Assembly: GCA_031841125.1 (NCBI GenBank)
Contig: JAJSSI010000013.1
Location: 506,993-570,992 of the forward strand
Length of the DNA stretch: 64,000 nt
From: Acanthococcus lagerstroemiae
Lineage: Eukaryota; Arthropoda; Insecta; Hemiptera; Eriococcidae
Reading direction: 5' to 3'
Shown one piece after another: positions 11,811 to 22,041 of the stretch (position 1 is its first letter; every line of letters begins with the position of its first letter). The translations under genes were made by a program, and so were the position numbers. Below the pieces are notes generated by a model. It ran no database searches. It was not told the DNA's origin and worked only from the letters and a program-made list of their open reading frames with translations.

Positions 11811-12694
11811 TGCAGATCTACTTATCAGTTCTGACTCCCTGACACTGAATAATGAATTTAAGCGGAAAATTGCATGTAGATTTAACGTAGTTGATATGGG
11901 GAGAATTTCTAAGTTTTTAGGCATGGAAGTAACGTATGATGAAATAACTAACGTAATAACACTCTGTCAGAACGATTTTATCGAAAAAAAGTCTGTTTGA
12001 AATTTAATGTAGATACGGCTAAAGTAAAATACACACCTATTGAAGTAGACCTATTCCTTAAGCGCAAAGAATGCAATAATGTAAATCTGCCCTTCAGGCA
12101 GCTGTTGGGGTCTCTTCTTTACATTTCGCTGATCACGCGCCCTAATGTATCTATAGCTTCAACTAGCTATTTTTCTAGTTTTTCGAATTTTTACTCAGCA
12201 GAACAATTTCCATATGAGAGTATTAATCTACTCGTATCATACTTGTAACATGAAATTAACGTATCGTAAATCTGATAGTAAGAATCCCCTAAAATGTTAC
12301 GTTGACGCAGATTGGGTAGGTAAGTGGTCCAGATGATTGTAGATCTGTTTCAGGAAATGTCATCTTGCTTTACGAGAACGTTGTAATGTGGTCGTCGAAG
12401 AAACAGAACTCAGTTTCATTGAGCTAGATTGAATGCGAGTACATTAGCCTGTCAACATTTGTGCACGATTCTCTGACATGGATATTAGAAATACTTCGTG
12501 ACTTTTGGGTAGTTGTAAACAAGCCGGTCATTATACATGAAGACAACCAATCCGTAATCTGTCTTTCTGAGAACCCGATTACTTCAAAACGGTCAAAGCA
12601 CTTAGATGTACGGTTTAAATTTTTAAAGGAAATAGTCAGCGACGGAAAAATTAAGTTGGTGTATGTGCCCTCAAATCAGCAACTTGCTGATGGG
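11811..12694 (+). pseudogene. Copia pol fragment (RT end to RNase H)
   Basis: The reading begins inside the reverse transcriptase at the DLLISSDS that follows the YxDD motif. It continues through KFLGMEV, LLGSLLYISLITRPN and the RNase H motif YVDADWVG, and reaches PSNQQLADG at 12694. Several stops and frame changes occur (for example 11998, 12247 and near 12430). The reading stops abruptly where the hAT element enters. On the far side, from 15210, the copia reading resumes with FTKGLVKAKF. It is a dead fragment lacking gag, protease, integrase and most of RT. Confidence 0.85.
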
Positions 12695-12989
12695 TAGGGC
12701 TGCCGATTTCATGTAAAAATATATTTTTTTGTATGGAACCTGATTCTGTATATCTTGGATATCTTTGCGAATCATCAAATTCTGAGTAAAATAAGCCCTA
12801 TTTGTTGTACCATATTTTTACATATTTTGGGTATAATTGCATAAAACGACCATTTTTACAGCATTTTACAACATACCTATTTCTCCGTTTTAGCTAATTT
12901 TAGGTGCATATTCTCAAATTGCAATAAAAACAGGAGATTTTTCGCTGAAAGAAAGACAAACTTGAAAAATTATCACATTATCAGTATCA

Positions 12990-13172
12990 CTGGAGTACGA
13001 AAGACCCGAGCATGCTCATACGCCATTTTGAATCCAACCAGCATAGTCAATTTGGCATCGACCTTTGACTATATAGTATTACTAACTGTATAGTCAAAGG
13101 CATCGACAGGCGCAGTTGGATTCAAAATGGCGTATGAGCGTACTCGGGTCTCTAGAGCTCTAGTATCGCTAA
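12990..13172. repeat. Imperfect fold-back inside the hAT element
   Basis: The arm around gacccgagcatgctcatacg at 13004 is the inverse of cgtatgagcgtactcgggtc at 13131. A second block, cgacctttgactatatagt, mirrors actgtatagtcaaaggcatcg. The arms are about 75 bp with gaps. It could be a nested MITE or a structural feature of the hAT 5' region; I could not fix a target duplication. Confidence 0.7.
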
Positions 13173-13327
13173 ATTTTCTGTCTATTTGTTTTGAACAAAT
13201 GCTGCGGTATTTAGTATTTTTATTTTCGTGGCTCGTGTATGGTGCATCGTGGTATTTCCGCTATTTTGTAACCAAAATTACCTGTGTTTCAAGTTACCTT
13301 TCGTAGTCATCTCTGTGATACTTCAAA

Positions 13328-14949
13328 ATGCCAAAGATTAAGCCATCACAATCCTCGAAAATAGCAGCTGCCGCGGCAGAATACAAACACGAATCATTCG
13401 TCGCTGATAGTGGTGGTAAGCTTATTTGCCGGTTTTGCGTTCAGGAAATTTCTCTGAACACATTTCAAATGAAGCAGGACATTTCGACCGCAAAACATCA
13501 ACGAAATCGAACGTTGAAAACTAAGCAGAAATTGATAAACGAAAGTGTGAACGAAAACAATATTTCTATGCCGATTTATGCGAAGTACGATATCATTTCA
13601 TCATCAAGTCATCATGTTTTCTTAAAATTGTTTCATTTTGGAAAATGTCTTCCGTAACTAAAATTTTTGATATTCTTTCCATAGGCACTAGTTAAAGCTG
13701 ATATTCCTATAGCAAAAATATCGAATTCAGATTTTGCCAATTTTCTTGAAAAGTATACCGGCCGTCATATACCTGTTCAGTTTACATTACGAGAAACTTA
13801 CCTACCATCATCTTACAGTGCAACGATCTCAGGTATACGCGAATCTATTGGCGAGGCTCTAATTTGGGTTTCCATTGATGAAACTACTGATGAATGTTCT
13901 CGGTTAGTAAAATTGGTTTTGTTATAAAAATATTGTTCTGTTAAGTATTCTGACTTTAAATTCTGCAATTTAGGTATGTGGCAAATGTGGTTATTGGTGC
14001 TTTGAAGCCAGATTCACCAGAGCCCGCATTCCTTTTACACACTGAACATTTGGAGAAGACAAACCATCAAACAATCGCCCAATTGCTTAACGACGCGTTG
14101 ATGATCCTCTGGCCCAGTGGAATTAAGTATGGAAAGGTTCTAATTTTCGTCTCAGACGCTGCTGCGTACATGAAAAGGGCTGCTGCTGATTTGCGAATAC
14201 TTTTCACGAAAATGACGCATGTTACTTGTCTGGCCCATGCTCTACATAACGTAGCAGAAGTTATTCGTTTAACACATCCATTAGCAAATGAATTTATCAG
14301 CAAATGTAAAAAAGTTTTTAGAAAATCGCCAAAACGATTGGAAATTTTTAAGGAAGTTAATCCTGCTATTCCTTTACCGCCATCACCTATATGTACCCGG
14401 TGGGGTACATGGATAGAGGCCGCTAATTATTATGCCGACCACCTGAGAAATATTGAACATGTGTTTGAAAAACTCGAAAATGATTCTGAAGCAATTAGGA
14501 AAGTAAAGAGCATGCTGCAGAAGCCTGATTTAACTCTTTAATTCGCTAAAATTCGAGCACATTATACTTTCATTGTGTCAGAAATTATGAACTTGGAGAA
14601 GAGAGGAACACCTGTTGCTGAGAATTTGAAAATCTTACAGAATGTTGTAGAAAAATTGAAAACTGTACCGGATCAGGAGGTAAAAGATAAATTGGCATAT
14701 GTATTGTCAAAAAATGAAGGTCTGAAAACATTGTCTGCCGCTGTCGAGCTAAATGCTGAAAAGATGAAGAAATATCTGCAGTTTACTGAAATGTTGCCAT
14801 CTGAAATCGCATCGCTGAAATTTGCGCCAGTTGTTTCCTGTGAGGTAGAACGTTCATTCAGTAGATATAAATCTATTTTGCGTGATAATAGACAGTCATT
14901 TAATTTTTGTAATTTACGTATGCATCTGATAATAGGCTGTAATCCATGA
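13328..14949 (+). pseudogene. hAT transposase, broken
   Basis: Cut-and-paste transposase. An N-terminal segment (13328-13617) has a BED-like zinc finger, CRFC...KHQRN. A middle exon, about 13686-13902, reads ALVKADIPIAK to VSIDETTDECS and carries the first catalytic acidic region. It is followed by an intron ending TTTAG at about 13972. The main exon from 13973 has FVSDAA (second acidic residue), CLAHALHNVAE and the hAT CTRWGTW motif. The C-terminal dimerisation region, CEVERSFSRYKSIL, ends at 14949. A TAA at 14539 interrupts an otherwise open frame. The donor of the first intron is unclear. The family resembles the CGGBP1-like hAT group, but that is only an impression. Confidence 0.85.
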
Positions 14950-15201
14950 GATTGAAATACATATCATATTTGCATATTTCAAAGTTGTTTACTTCTTTCG
15001 TTCTTTCTAATAATATTAATAAAATAATGGTACTATTCGATTGAGCTCCTTTTTTCCTTTAAAATAATACCCATATTGTTATGGCATATTTTTGCATATT
15101 TCCAGTTTTACGGGAATATTTTAGCATATTTTGAAAAAATAAACGCATATAATATGCGCATATTTTTGGCTATTTTTTAGAGCATGAAATCGGCAGCCCT
15201 A

Positions 15202-15451
15202 CTGATGGGTTCACCAAAGGTCTTGTTAAGGCTAAATTTGTTAAATTCTGCGATATGCTAAAGATCGTATACCTAAGCTATTCTTCCTATAATCATGTTC
15301 GTTTGTTTTTGCCTTATTTTTAAGTTGAGTAAGACATGATGTAAGTGAGAAGGGGTGTTGATTATTAGCGCTAGTGTCGTCTTAGACACTTACATCTCTT
15401 TCCAGATAACCTTGTTTTTTGTAGTTCCTTGCTTGTACTTACATTGTTTTT
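15202..15451 (+). pseudogene. 3' end of the split copia fragment and LTR stub
   Basis: After the hAT element the copia reading resumes (LADGFTKGLV type end). A purine run gtgagaagggg is followed at 15356 by TGTTGATTATTAGCG, the expected start of a 3' LTR. After about 95 bp the sequence passes into another copia fragment, so the LTR is truncated and its end cannot be placed. Confidence 0.55.
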
Positions 15452-16752
15452 GTGGTATCACGTGAGCTGGAAACGTTGCCGGAGAATGGGTCGGAAAGAC
15501 CTCAGGAGGAGAGTTTGAGTGACGAGGAGGAGCAGCCTGCTGCTTACCCCTCGAATAGTTCAGGAGTAAGTAGGTCGAGTAGAGAGCGTAAAGCTCCGGC
15601 ACGGTTGCACGACTATGAGGTAAGTGTAAATTTTTGTAGTGTGGATGTACCTGTCACGTATGAGGAAGCCATGTCTCGATCGGATGCTCACTTGTGGCAG
15701 GAAGCCATGGATAAGGAAATGGCGAGTTCAAAATCGAATGAGACATGGGATGAGATATACCTACCACAAGGTAAGAAAGTGCTTGATGTAAGGTGGATAT
15801 ACAGTGTTAAGATGGATGGAAGGTATAAAGCCAGGTTGGTGGGAAGAGGTTTCCAGCAGGAGGATGAGCTGGTAGACATTCATTCGCCTGTCGCCCGGAT
15901 GTGTTCGTTGAAGCTTTTGCTTTCATTTTGCTGCCAGAACAGTTATGAAATCTACCAGATGAACGCAGAAACCGCCTTCCTAAATGGGCAAATTAAGTCC
16001 GATGTCTATATCAGACAACCAGTCGGGTACACTAACGTAAATGTAAAGAAAGTATTGCGTTTGAAAAAAAGTTTATACAGTCTTAAAGAATCGCCGAGAA
16101 ACTGGTACTATTGTTTTAACGATTTTATTTGCACATTAAATTTTGAACGAAATAAATTTGACTATTGTCTGTACTCGACTAAAGATAAGACTGATCGAAT
16201 TTTCATTATCTTATTCGTGGATAACTAACTCATTTGTGGCAAAAACGTAGAGAAAATAATTAAAATTAAGAATGAATTATCAAGACGTTTTAAAATGAAG
16301 GACATGTTGAATGTAAGCTCGTATTTGGGCATAGAGTAGAAAATAAAGAAATGACCCTAAGTCAGAAAAAGTATATTGAAGTATTGGCCACAAAATATAA
16401 TGTTTTTAATTCTAAACTTTATGATACTCCTATGGAGATGCACTTAAAACTATATAAATCGAATAGCCCTGATTTTAATGTAAAGTTTCGTAATTTGATT
16501 GGTGCACTCCTGTATGTCAGTGCAGGAACTCGTCCTGACATTTCATTTAGCGTAAACTATTTAAGTCGGTTTCAATCAGCCTACGATAAGACTCATTTTA
16601 CGAATGCACTTCGAATTTTAAAGTATTTGTTTAAGACACGTGATCTCAAGTTGACATATGGAGTCTCAGATAGCATTAGGTTAGACGCATTTGTCGATTC
16701 CGACTGGGCTGGTGACTGTGAAGATAGGAAGTCTACTTCGGGGTTTGTCGTT
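15452..16752 (+). pseudogene. Second copia pol fragment (RT and RNase H)
   Basis: It begins in the linker before RT (acidic, Ser-rich). It reads the RT motifs AMDKEMASSKSNETW, DVRWIYSVK, YKARLVGRGF and QMNAETAFLNGQ, then ILFVDN* where YVDD is expected. A stop at 16226 and a frame change before 16351 separate it from the RNase H part, which has ALLYVSAGTRPDISF and FVDSDWAGDCEDRKSTSGF. The reading ends at about 16752, mid-RNase H, where BEL/Pao Gag sequence begins without any spacer. It is a different copia family from the 3940-10240 copy. Confidence 0.85.
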
Positions 16753-18289
16753 AGGAGGCGATTATCGAAAGTGGAATGACTTCAAAAACGTGTTTGAATC
16801 ATTAGTTGTAAATGATGCTGCATATACTAATGTTGAGAAAATGGTCTACAAACAGGCCATGCAAAAAAATGCAGCTGATGTGATTAGAAAATTTGAGATT
16901 ACAGATAAAACTTTCGAAAAAGCCTGGGACAAGCTGAAAAAGAGATACGAAAATCGTCGTGCCACTATAAACACGCACTTGCAGTCGCTTACGCAGCTAC
17001 CGCTTGCCAAGTCAGAAGCCAGGTTGCAAAAATTATTAGATGCAGCTTCTGACGCAATCGAGTTGCTGGATGCTGGGCGTCATAGATGGCTGGTCATATA
17101 TGGTGTCCTTTCTAGTTACGGAGAAATTGGACTCTGAAACCCGAAAGGCCTGGGAGATAGAGACTGTCAAGGAGGCTGAGTACCCTAAATATGAGACGCT
17201 AGAAGCCTTCTTGCAGCAACGAGTTCGCGTCATTGAGTCGATGGGTTGCCCGAACTCGAGAATGCCAACTGGTGGCACAGCGGTCAAAAACCCGGAACTC
17301 TCGAAATCTTATAACCTGCGGAGATCTGCTGATGGTACTAATAGTGCTGAGAGGAGATGCTTTGACTGCCTAGAGAACCATGCTATAGCGGAGTGCGGAA
17401 AATTTGTCGCAAGGACTTTGCCGGAGAAAACAGAGTTGATCAAGAAAAAGGGCCTGTGTTTCCAGTGCCTTTGCAAGGGTCATATGGTGCTGTCCTGTCG
17501 TGCTCCCAGATGTGCCAAATGTAGTAAGCGTCATCACATTCTGCTTCATGTTGATGGTGAGCAATCGACAACAGGTAATGAAAGGGTTTTATATGAAAAT
17601 AAAACTGAACAGAAAAAGAATTTTTGCACTCTATCGAAAGAAACTAGTATTTTATTACCGTCCGCTTTAGTTTTTGTGAGCCAGAGTGACGATAAAATTG
17701 TAGCCAGGACTTTTCTTGACTCTTGCTCTGAAGTCAACATAATTTCCGAGTCTCTTGTTAAACGGTTGAAATGTAGTAGGACTAAAGGTCTAATGTTGTT
17801 TTGAAAATTTCCGAGTCTCTTGTTAAACGGTTGAAATGTAGTAGGAAAAGGTCTAATGTTGTTTTGAAAACAGCTATACCCGGCTCACTTAGCATTGCAA
17901 AATTTTGTAGAATTAGAATTGAGTCTAGATCACGAGATTATTATTTAGAAGCTGATTTTCAAATAACTCCGTGTATTGCTAATGATTTTGTTGTTTATGA
18001 GACTTCTAAGTATAAGAATAGGAATCTTGATTTTGCCAATAATCCTAAATTAGGTGGTAGTCATGTCGATTTATTGATAGGCGCGGAATTTTATGAAGCA
18101 GTCATGTTATCTGGTCGACTTAAGCAGGTTGATGAACCCTATCTCAGAGAGACTATGTTTGGTTGGGTAGCTCGTTTTATTGCCTTCAGGCAATTTTGTG
18201 CTCTTGAGAGGCGGTTATCTGATAACGAATTCGTAATTTATAAGAGGTTTATGGATGAGTACATACGTCTTGGTCATGACTCTTATTGA
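16753..18289 (+). pseudogene. BEL/Pao Gag and protease region
   Basis: It starts within the Gag core at GDYRKWNDFKNVFESLVV (a DUF1759-type motif). A frameshift near 17095 leads into the rest of Gag, with CCHC-like zinc knuckles FDCLENHAIAEC (about 17362), CFQCLCKGHMVLSC (about 17458) and CAKCSKRHH. The retropepsin segment, ARTFLDSCSEVNIIS (about 17703), uses DSCS in the active-site position. It is followed by a 65-bp tandem duplication that shifts the frame, then by GSHVDLLIGAEFY typical of the BEL DUF1758 protease. Sequence normally between protease and RT is shortened. The frame ends at 18287. Confidence 0.85.
17741..17866 (+). repeat. 65-bp tandem duplication in the BEL protease
   Basis: The unit from aatttccgagtctcttg to gttgttttgaaa at 17741-17805 recurs at 17806-17866 with a small internal deletion (actaaagg/aaagg). 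It duplicates codons just after the catalytic region and disrupts the frame. Confidence 0.9.
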
Positions 18290-18899
18290 GAAGCCAGATC
18301 CGTCGGAATTTCGTTGTTACTTGCCCCATCATGCTGTGTATAAGAAATCTAGTACTACCACCTGGAATGAGATCGGTTTTTAATGCTTCTTGTCCGACGT
18401 CAACTGGATACTCACTTAATGATGTCCTTATGAAAGGTCCTGTACTGCAGGATGACCTTTTCTCGATTATGTTGCGTTTTAGGTGTAAAAAGGTGGCCTT
18501 TACTGCAGACATCGAGAAAATGTACAGGCAAGTGAGAGTGAAGAAAGAGGATAGACGTCTGCAGTGTGTGCTTTGGAGAGATAGTCCGAATGAGCCAGTC
18601 CGCACCTACGAATTGAACACAGTTACGTACGGAACGAAGCCAGCGTCGTACTCAGCAACGAAGTGTTTGAGCAAGCTAGCAGATGAGTGCGACGGCGAGT
18701 TTCCTGAAACAGCAGCAATTTTGAGGAGTGACTTTTATATGGATGATGTTCTGACTGGTAGCAGCTCCGTGGATGAGGCGAGAGCCAGGCTGCAGGAGCT
18801 GCGCCAGGTTTTAGGCAGTGCAGGGTTTCTTCTTAGAAAGTTTGCTTCTAGTTCGGAGTTGGTGTTGAGTGGGCTTGAGAAGGAATTGATAGAAGGAGC
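18290..18899 (+). pseudogene. BEL/Pao reverse transcriptase, N-terminal half
   Basis: One frame carries LIEKPDPSEFRCYLPHHAV; after a frameshift near 18365, another carries RSVFNASCPTSTGYSLNDVL and GPVLQDDLFSIMLRF. TADIEKMYRQVRV (motif A), YGTKPASYSATKCL (motif B) and FYMDDVLTG (catalytic YMDD) are clear. The reading continues into RT thumb-like sequence until the MITE enters at 18900 and resumes at 19391. Confidence 0.9.
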
Positions 18900-19382
18900 C
18901 AAAGTCATATAGATACACCAAGTTAGACGACTAGCGCGTTTCCGCGTTCTGCCGTCATGCCAGCGCGCTGCTATCGCTGAACTCCTTTGTTTGCATTGTG
19001 CTTATATGGACATTTTTACGTTTTTGCGGATTAGCTCAAAAACTATCAACTTTGATGAAAAATTGGAAAGAGCTAAATTTGTTCACCTTGGAATTTTCCA
19101 TCGAATGCGAGTAAATTCGAAATTTTTATGGGTAAAATTTTGAAACTGATCTTACCTGATAGAAAATAACAGGTAGAATAAATTTTGTTCTTTTCACTTT
19201 TTCATAAAACTCGACCGTTATTGAGATAAACGCAAAACCTTGTTAGGGCTCCCAACGTTTACATTGATTTCACGGCAGTCGAACGCTGCCAGCGCTGCTA
19301 TCGGGATAAATTATCGTAACATACGAAGTTTAACATTGGTTAAATGGAGAGTCGAACGACTTGGTGTATCTATATGACTTTG
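18900..19382. mobile_element. MITE with 8-bp target duplication, 483 bp
   Basis: The ends are inverted copies: CAAAGTCATATAGATACACC at the left and its complement at the right, matching over 24 bp and more loosely for another 10. The flanking sequence gaaggagc occurs at 18892-18899 and 19383-19390, and removing the element restores the BEL reading at that point. It has no coding sequence. The interior has two related segments, ccagcgcgctgctatcgctg (about 18960) and ccagcgctgctatcgggat (about 19289). An 8-bp duplication fits hAT, P-type or Mutator-like transposases; the termini do not let me choose. Confidence 0.9.
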
Positions 19383-19390
19383 GAAGGAGC

Positions 19391-20037
19391 TATGGAGTTT
19401 GAAAGCGGAGAGCTGTCGGTAGGAGTGTTGGGCTTAAGGTGGCTGACGGCGGATGACAGGTTCGCCTTCTACGCCAAGCTGCCCGAGCAGCCGACATCTT
19501 GTTCAAAAAGGGAAATTTTATCAGAGGTCTCTCGGATTTTTGATCCGTTGGGTTTGTTGTCTCCTATCACTATCACGCTGAAAATCATTTTGCAGTCACT
19601 GTGGGCCAGTCAGGTCGGATGGGATGATCCGATAGCCGGCGATGTTGTGGATCGTTATTTGAGTATGAGAAATAAGCTGACGGATTTACCGTCCACTCAC
19701 ATCCCACGACTCGTGGGAGAGGTTTCCGAATGTGAATTTCATATTTTCTGTGATGCGTCTGAAAAGGCCTACGGGGCTGCGGTTTATATGCGTCACTTAA
19801 GCGGTCACAATGTTGTAATTCGTTTGTTGTGTGCTAAGACGAGAGTGGCGCCAGTTAAGAAGATTTCGTTGCCTAGATTAGAGTTGTGTGGTGCTGTACT
19901 GGCTGCCAAGTTGTTTAAGAAGGTTCGAATTGCACTCAAGTTGTCTGAGAGTACTCAAGTATTGGCTTGGTCTGATTCTACCATTGTGTTGTCCTGGTTA
20001 GCTAAGCCTGAGCATTCTTGGAGCACTTTTGTAGCCA
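19391..20037 (+). pseudogene. BEL/Pao RT end and RNase H
   Basis: The reading resumes after the MITE with VLGLRWLTADDRFAF, SEVSRIFDPLGLLSP (a Peptidase_A17/BEL landmark) and an RNase H domain with IFCDASEKAYGAAVY, KISLPRLELCGAVLAAKL and WSDSTIVLSWL. It stops abruptly at about 20037, before integrase, where a pogo-like C-terminus begins. Confidence 0.9.
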
Positions 20038-21710
20038 AAAATTCCTCAGCACATTAATGATATGGGACTAGAGGTTTTTCAAATGGATCTCAAAAAAGCC
20101 TTTGAATGCTGCGGCATTTTCCCCTTCAATGAAGACAACTTGGATTACACCAAGCTAGTGACCCATAACCATACTACTCAAGATAAAGAAATCAAAGAAA
20201 ATAAAACGCTGAGTTCATTTGACATTTTTGAATCTAGAATTGCGAATGAAGTACTACAGGGATTTATGTCGACAAGAAGAGCTGAAACAGATTGGTGTGG
20301 CGATCGAAAATATTTGGGTCTCTTTCAGTTATGGAATTCTTGGAAGAACGAAGCAGAAGAAATAAATACTGAAGGTGATATTGGTATTATCAATTCAATT
20401 TTGTCGTCGAATGATTCATGTGAGCTTCTCGTCGAGAATGGCCAAGTCAGTATTGTTCCAATGTCCTCACAGTCTGAAGATAATACTCGAAAATCGCCTT
20501 CTTACTTAGATTTTCCTTATGAAGACTTCGGATTATTATCTCCAGATGCAGACAGTAATCACTGTGACAATAGCCCTATGATTTCTGAAGCAATCATAAA
20601 TACTCTAAAAAGCAGTGAAACTATGAGTGCAATTCTTAAAGACTCCAGTCCAGAAGAGGATATTTCAGTAGCTTCTGAACTCGAAGTGAACTCAGAAAAT
20701 AACACTGAATCTGTGAGTACAGTTGTTGAAGATTCTGAAAAAGTTCACAATTTGTCACTAGCTCCTTTGACAAATTCTGAGACCAATACTACTAAACCTG
20801 TGAGTAAAATTGTTGAAGATTCCAGTATGCAAGAAATTATTCAGACTACTCAAACCATCATAAACCCTGAAAATGAAGTCCAACCTATTGAGAAAATAAC
20901 AGAAGAAGGCACATCAGACGCTTCACAATGTACAGTGGCTGAGATTTTTAAAACAATTACTCTTTATCCAAAAAAAGATGAGATTCAGAAAGAACGAAAA
21001 AAGAATCCACTGCAAGCAGTCAGCTTGATTTCATCTAAGAAGTGGCAAGATTTGTTTGCTGCTAAAGAGGAAGAAAAAAAGAACAAAATGAATAAGACGA
21101 AAAAGAGAGGAAGACCTGCAGTGAATATAGAAGATGAAATTTTGGCCGAACAGTTGATAGATGATCCTGCAGCTAAACCTATAAAGAAGAAATGAGGGAA
21201 GAAGCAAGATTTACAACCAGAAAAAACTGTATGCCCTAAACAGAAGAAAGAAAGTTTCAAAAAAAAAAAAAAAGCGCCAGCCAGAGTGTTCTATTTTAAA
21301 TGAGTCATCAAGCTCCTCGATATATGATAATCTTATTGGTAACACTGATGAGGTAACTAAATCTTTGCGAAAAAATTGATACCTATACAAACTTTTATTT
21401 ACCTACGTATCATTAAATTAATTTGTTTCAGAAAATTACCCTGAATTCGTTTGTAGTTGTGCGATTGGATGTGCCAGATATGAAGAAGAAAACATTTCGA
21501 GATTACGTTGGCCAAGTGATTCAGAAGTCCAAGTCCGCGAAGTATACTGTAAAATACCTGCGACCATATCAAGGAAAGAAAGAAATATTTTGTTTCCATC
21601 CTATTGACGATATTTCTGAAGTTAAACGAGATCAAATAATTCGAATTTTACAAAGTCCAACTGAGTTTAGAGGACGTTTTGATTTTCACGTTCCCATAAT
21701 CTTAATGTAA
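20038..21710 (+). pseudogene. C-terminal part of a pogo-like transposase
   Basis: It opens with LKKAFECCGIFPFNEDNLDY, the region just after the DDE core in pogo/jerky-type transposases; the core itself is absent. A long Ser/Glu/Asn-rich acidic linker runs to about 21100 and ends in KKRGRPA (AT-hook-like) at about 21100-21120. A stop at 21193, a frame change in the A-run near 21270 and an intron (about 21353-21431) precede the last exon. That exon, 21432-21710, carries FVVVRLD...YVGQV...VKYLR...RGRFDFHVPI, a module also found at the end of the pogo transposase at 22499-24607. The 5' part was lost at the BEL junction. Confidence 0.75.
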
Positions 21711-21929
21711 ATACTTACCTGTAAATAAAAAGAATATTCATATCTTGTTGATTTTATCATAAAATAATAAATTTTGATTGAAATATGCATGAAAAAGAAG
21801 AATTCTACAAGAAAAAATGTGTGGTGGCGAGAACTGGTACAGTGTTGGGCGACAATTAGGACAGACATGGCGAGAACTGGTAATTTTGGTACTTCTCGAG
21901 AATTAAATTAATTATTCATCTGTAATTAA
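21711..21929. other. Flank with repeated tggcgagaactggta phrase
   Basis: The phrase ggcgagaactggta occurs near 21828 and 21873 and again on the far side of the piggyBac at about 28385. It probably belongs to the 3' end region of the pogo-like remnant that the piggyBac entered. No gene. Confidence 0.5.
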
Positions 21930-21945
21930 CCCTTTAACGTGCACC

Positions 21946-21961
21946 GTATCATATATGATAC
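21946..21961. promoter_or_regulatory. Subterminal palindrome of the piggyBac, left
   Basis: GTATCATATATGATAC, a perfect 16-bp palindrome, lies 16 bp from the left end. It repeats at 25180-25195 and, with changes, at 28031-28046 and 28072-28091 near the right end. Such repeated subterminal palindromes are candidate transposase-binding sites; that role is inferred. Confidence 0.6.
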
Positions 21962-22041
21962 GTCTACAGTTTCACCATATAAAACATGTAAAATATCGTA
22001 TGCATGAGATTCAACGTCTTATACCACAAGAGTAATAAGTA

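Larger units (their letters stand above)
12695..15201 (+). mobile_element. hAT DNA transposon, 2507 bp
   Basis: Perfect 19-bp terminal inverted repeats (12695-12713, starting TAGGGCTGCCGATTTC, and 15183-15201) are flanked by a perfect 8-bp target duplication, ctgatggg (12687-12694 and 15202-15209). It lies inside the RNase H end of a copia fragment, whose reading resumes on the other side. The interior encodes a broken hAT transposase and an inverted repeat at 12990-13172. The intact TSD and TIRs show that it arrived after the copia copy. Confidence 0.95.
16753..20037 (+). mobile_element. BEL/Pao retrotransposon remnant
   Basis: Gag, protease, RT and RNase H segments appear in BEL/Pao order but lack the N-terminus of Gag, part of the protease-RT linker, the integrase and both LTRs. 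A 483-bp MITE splits it at 18900-19382. Both ends are abrupt joins to unrelated elements (copia at left, pogo-like at right). It is degenerate, with several frameshifts. Confidence 0.85.
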
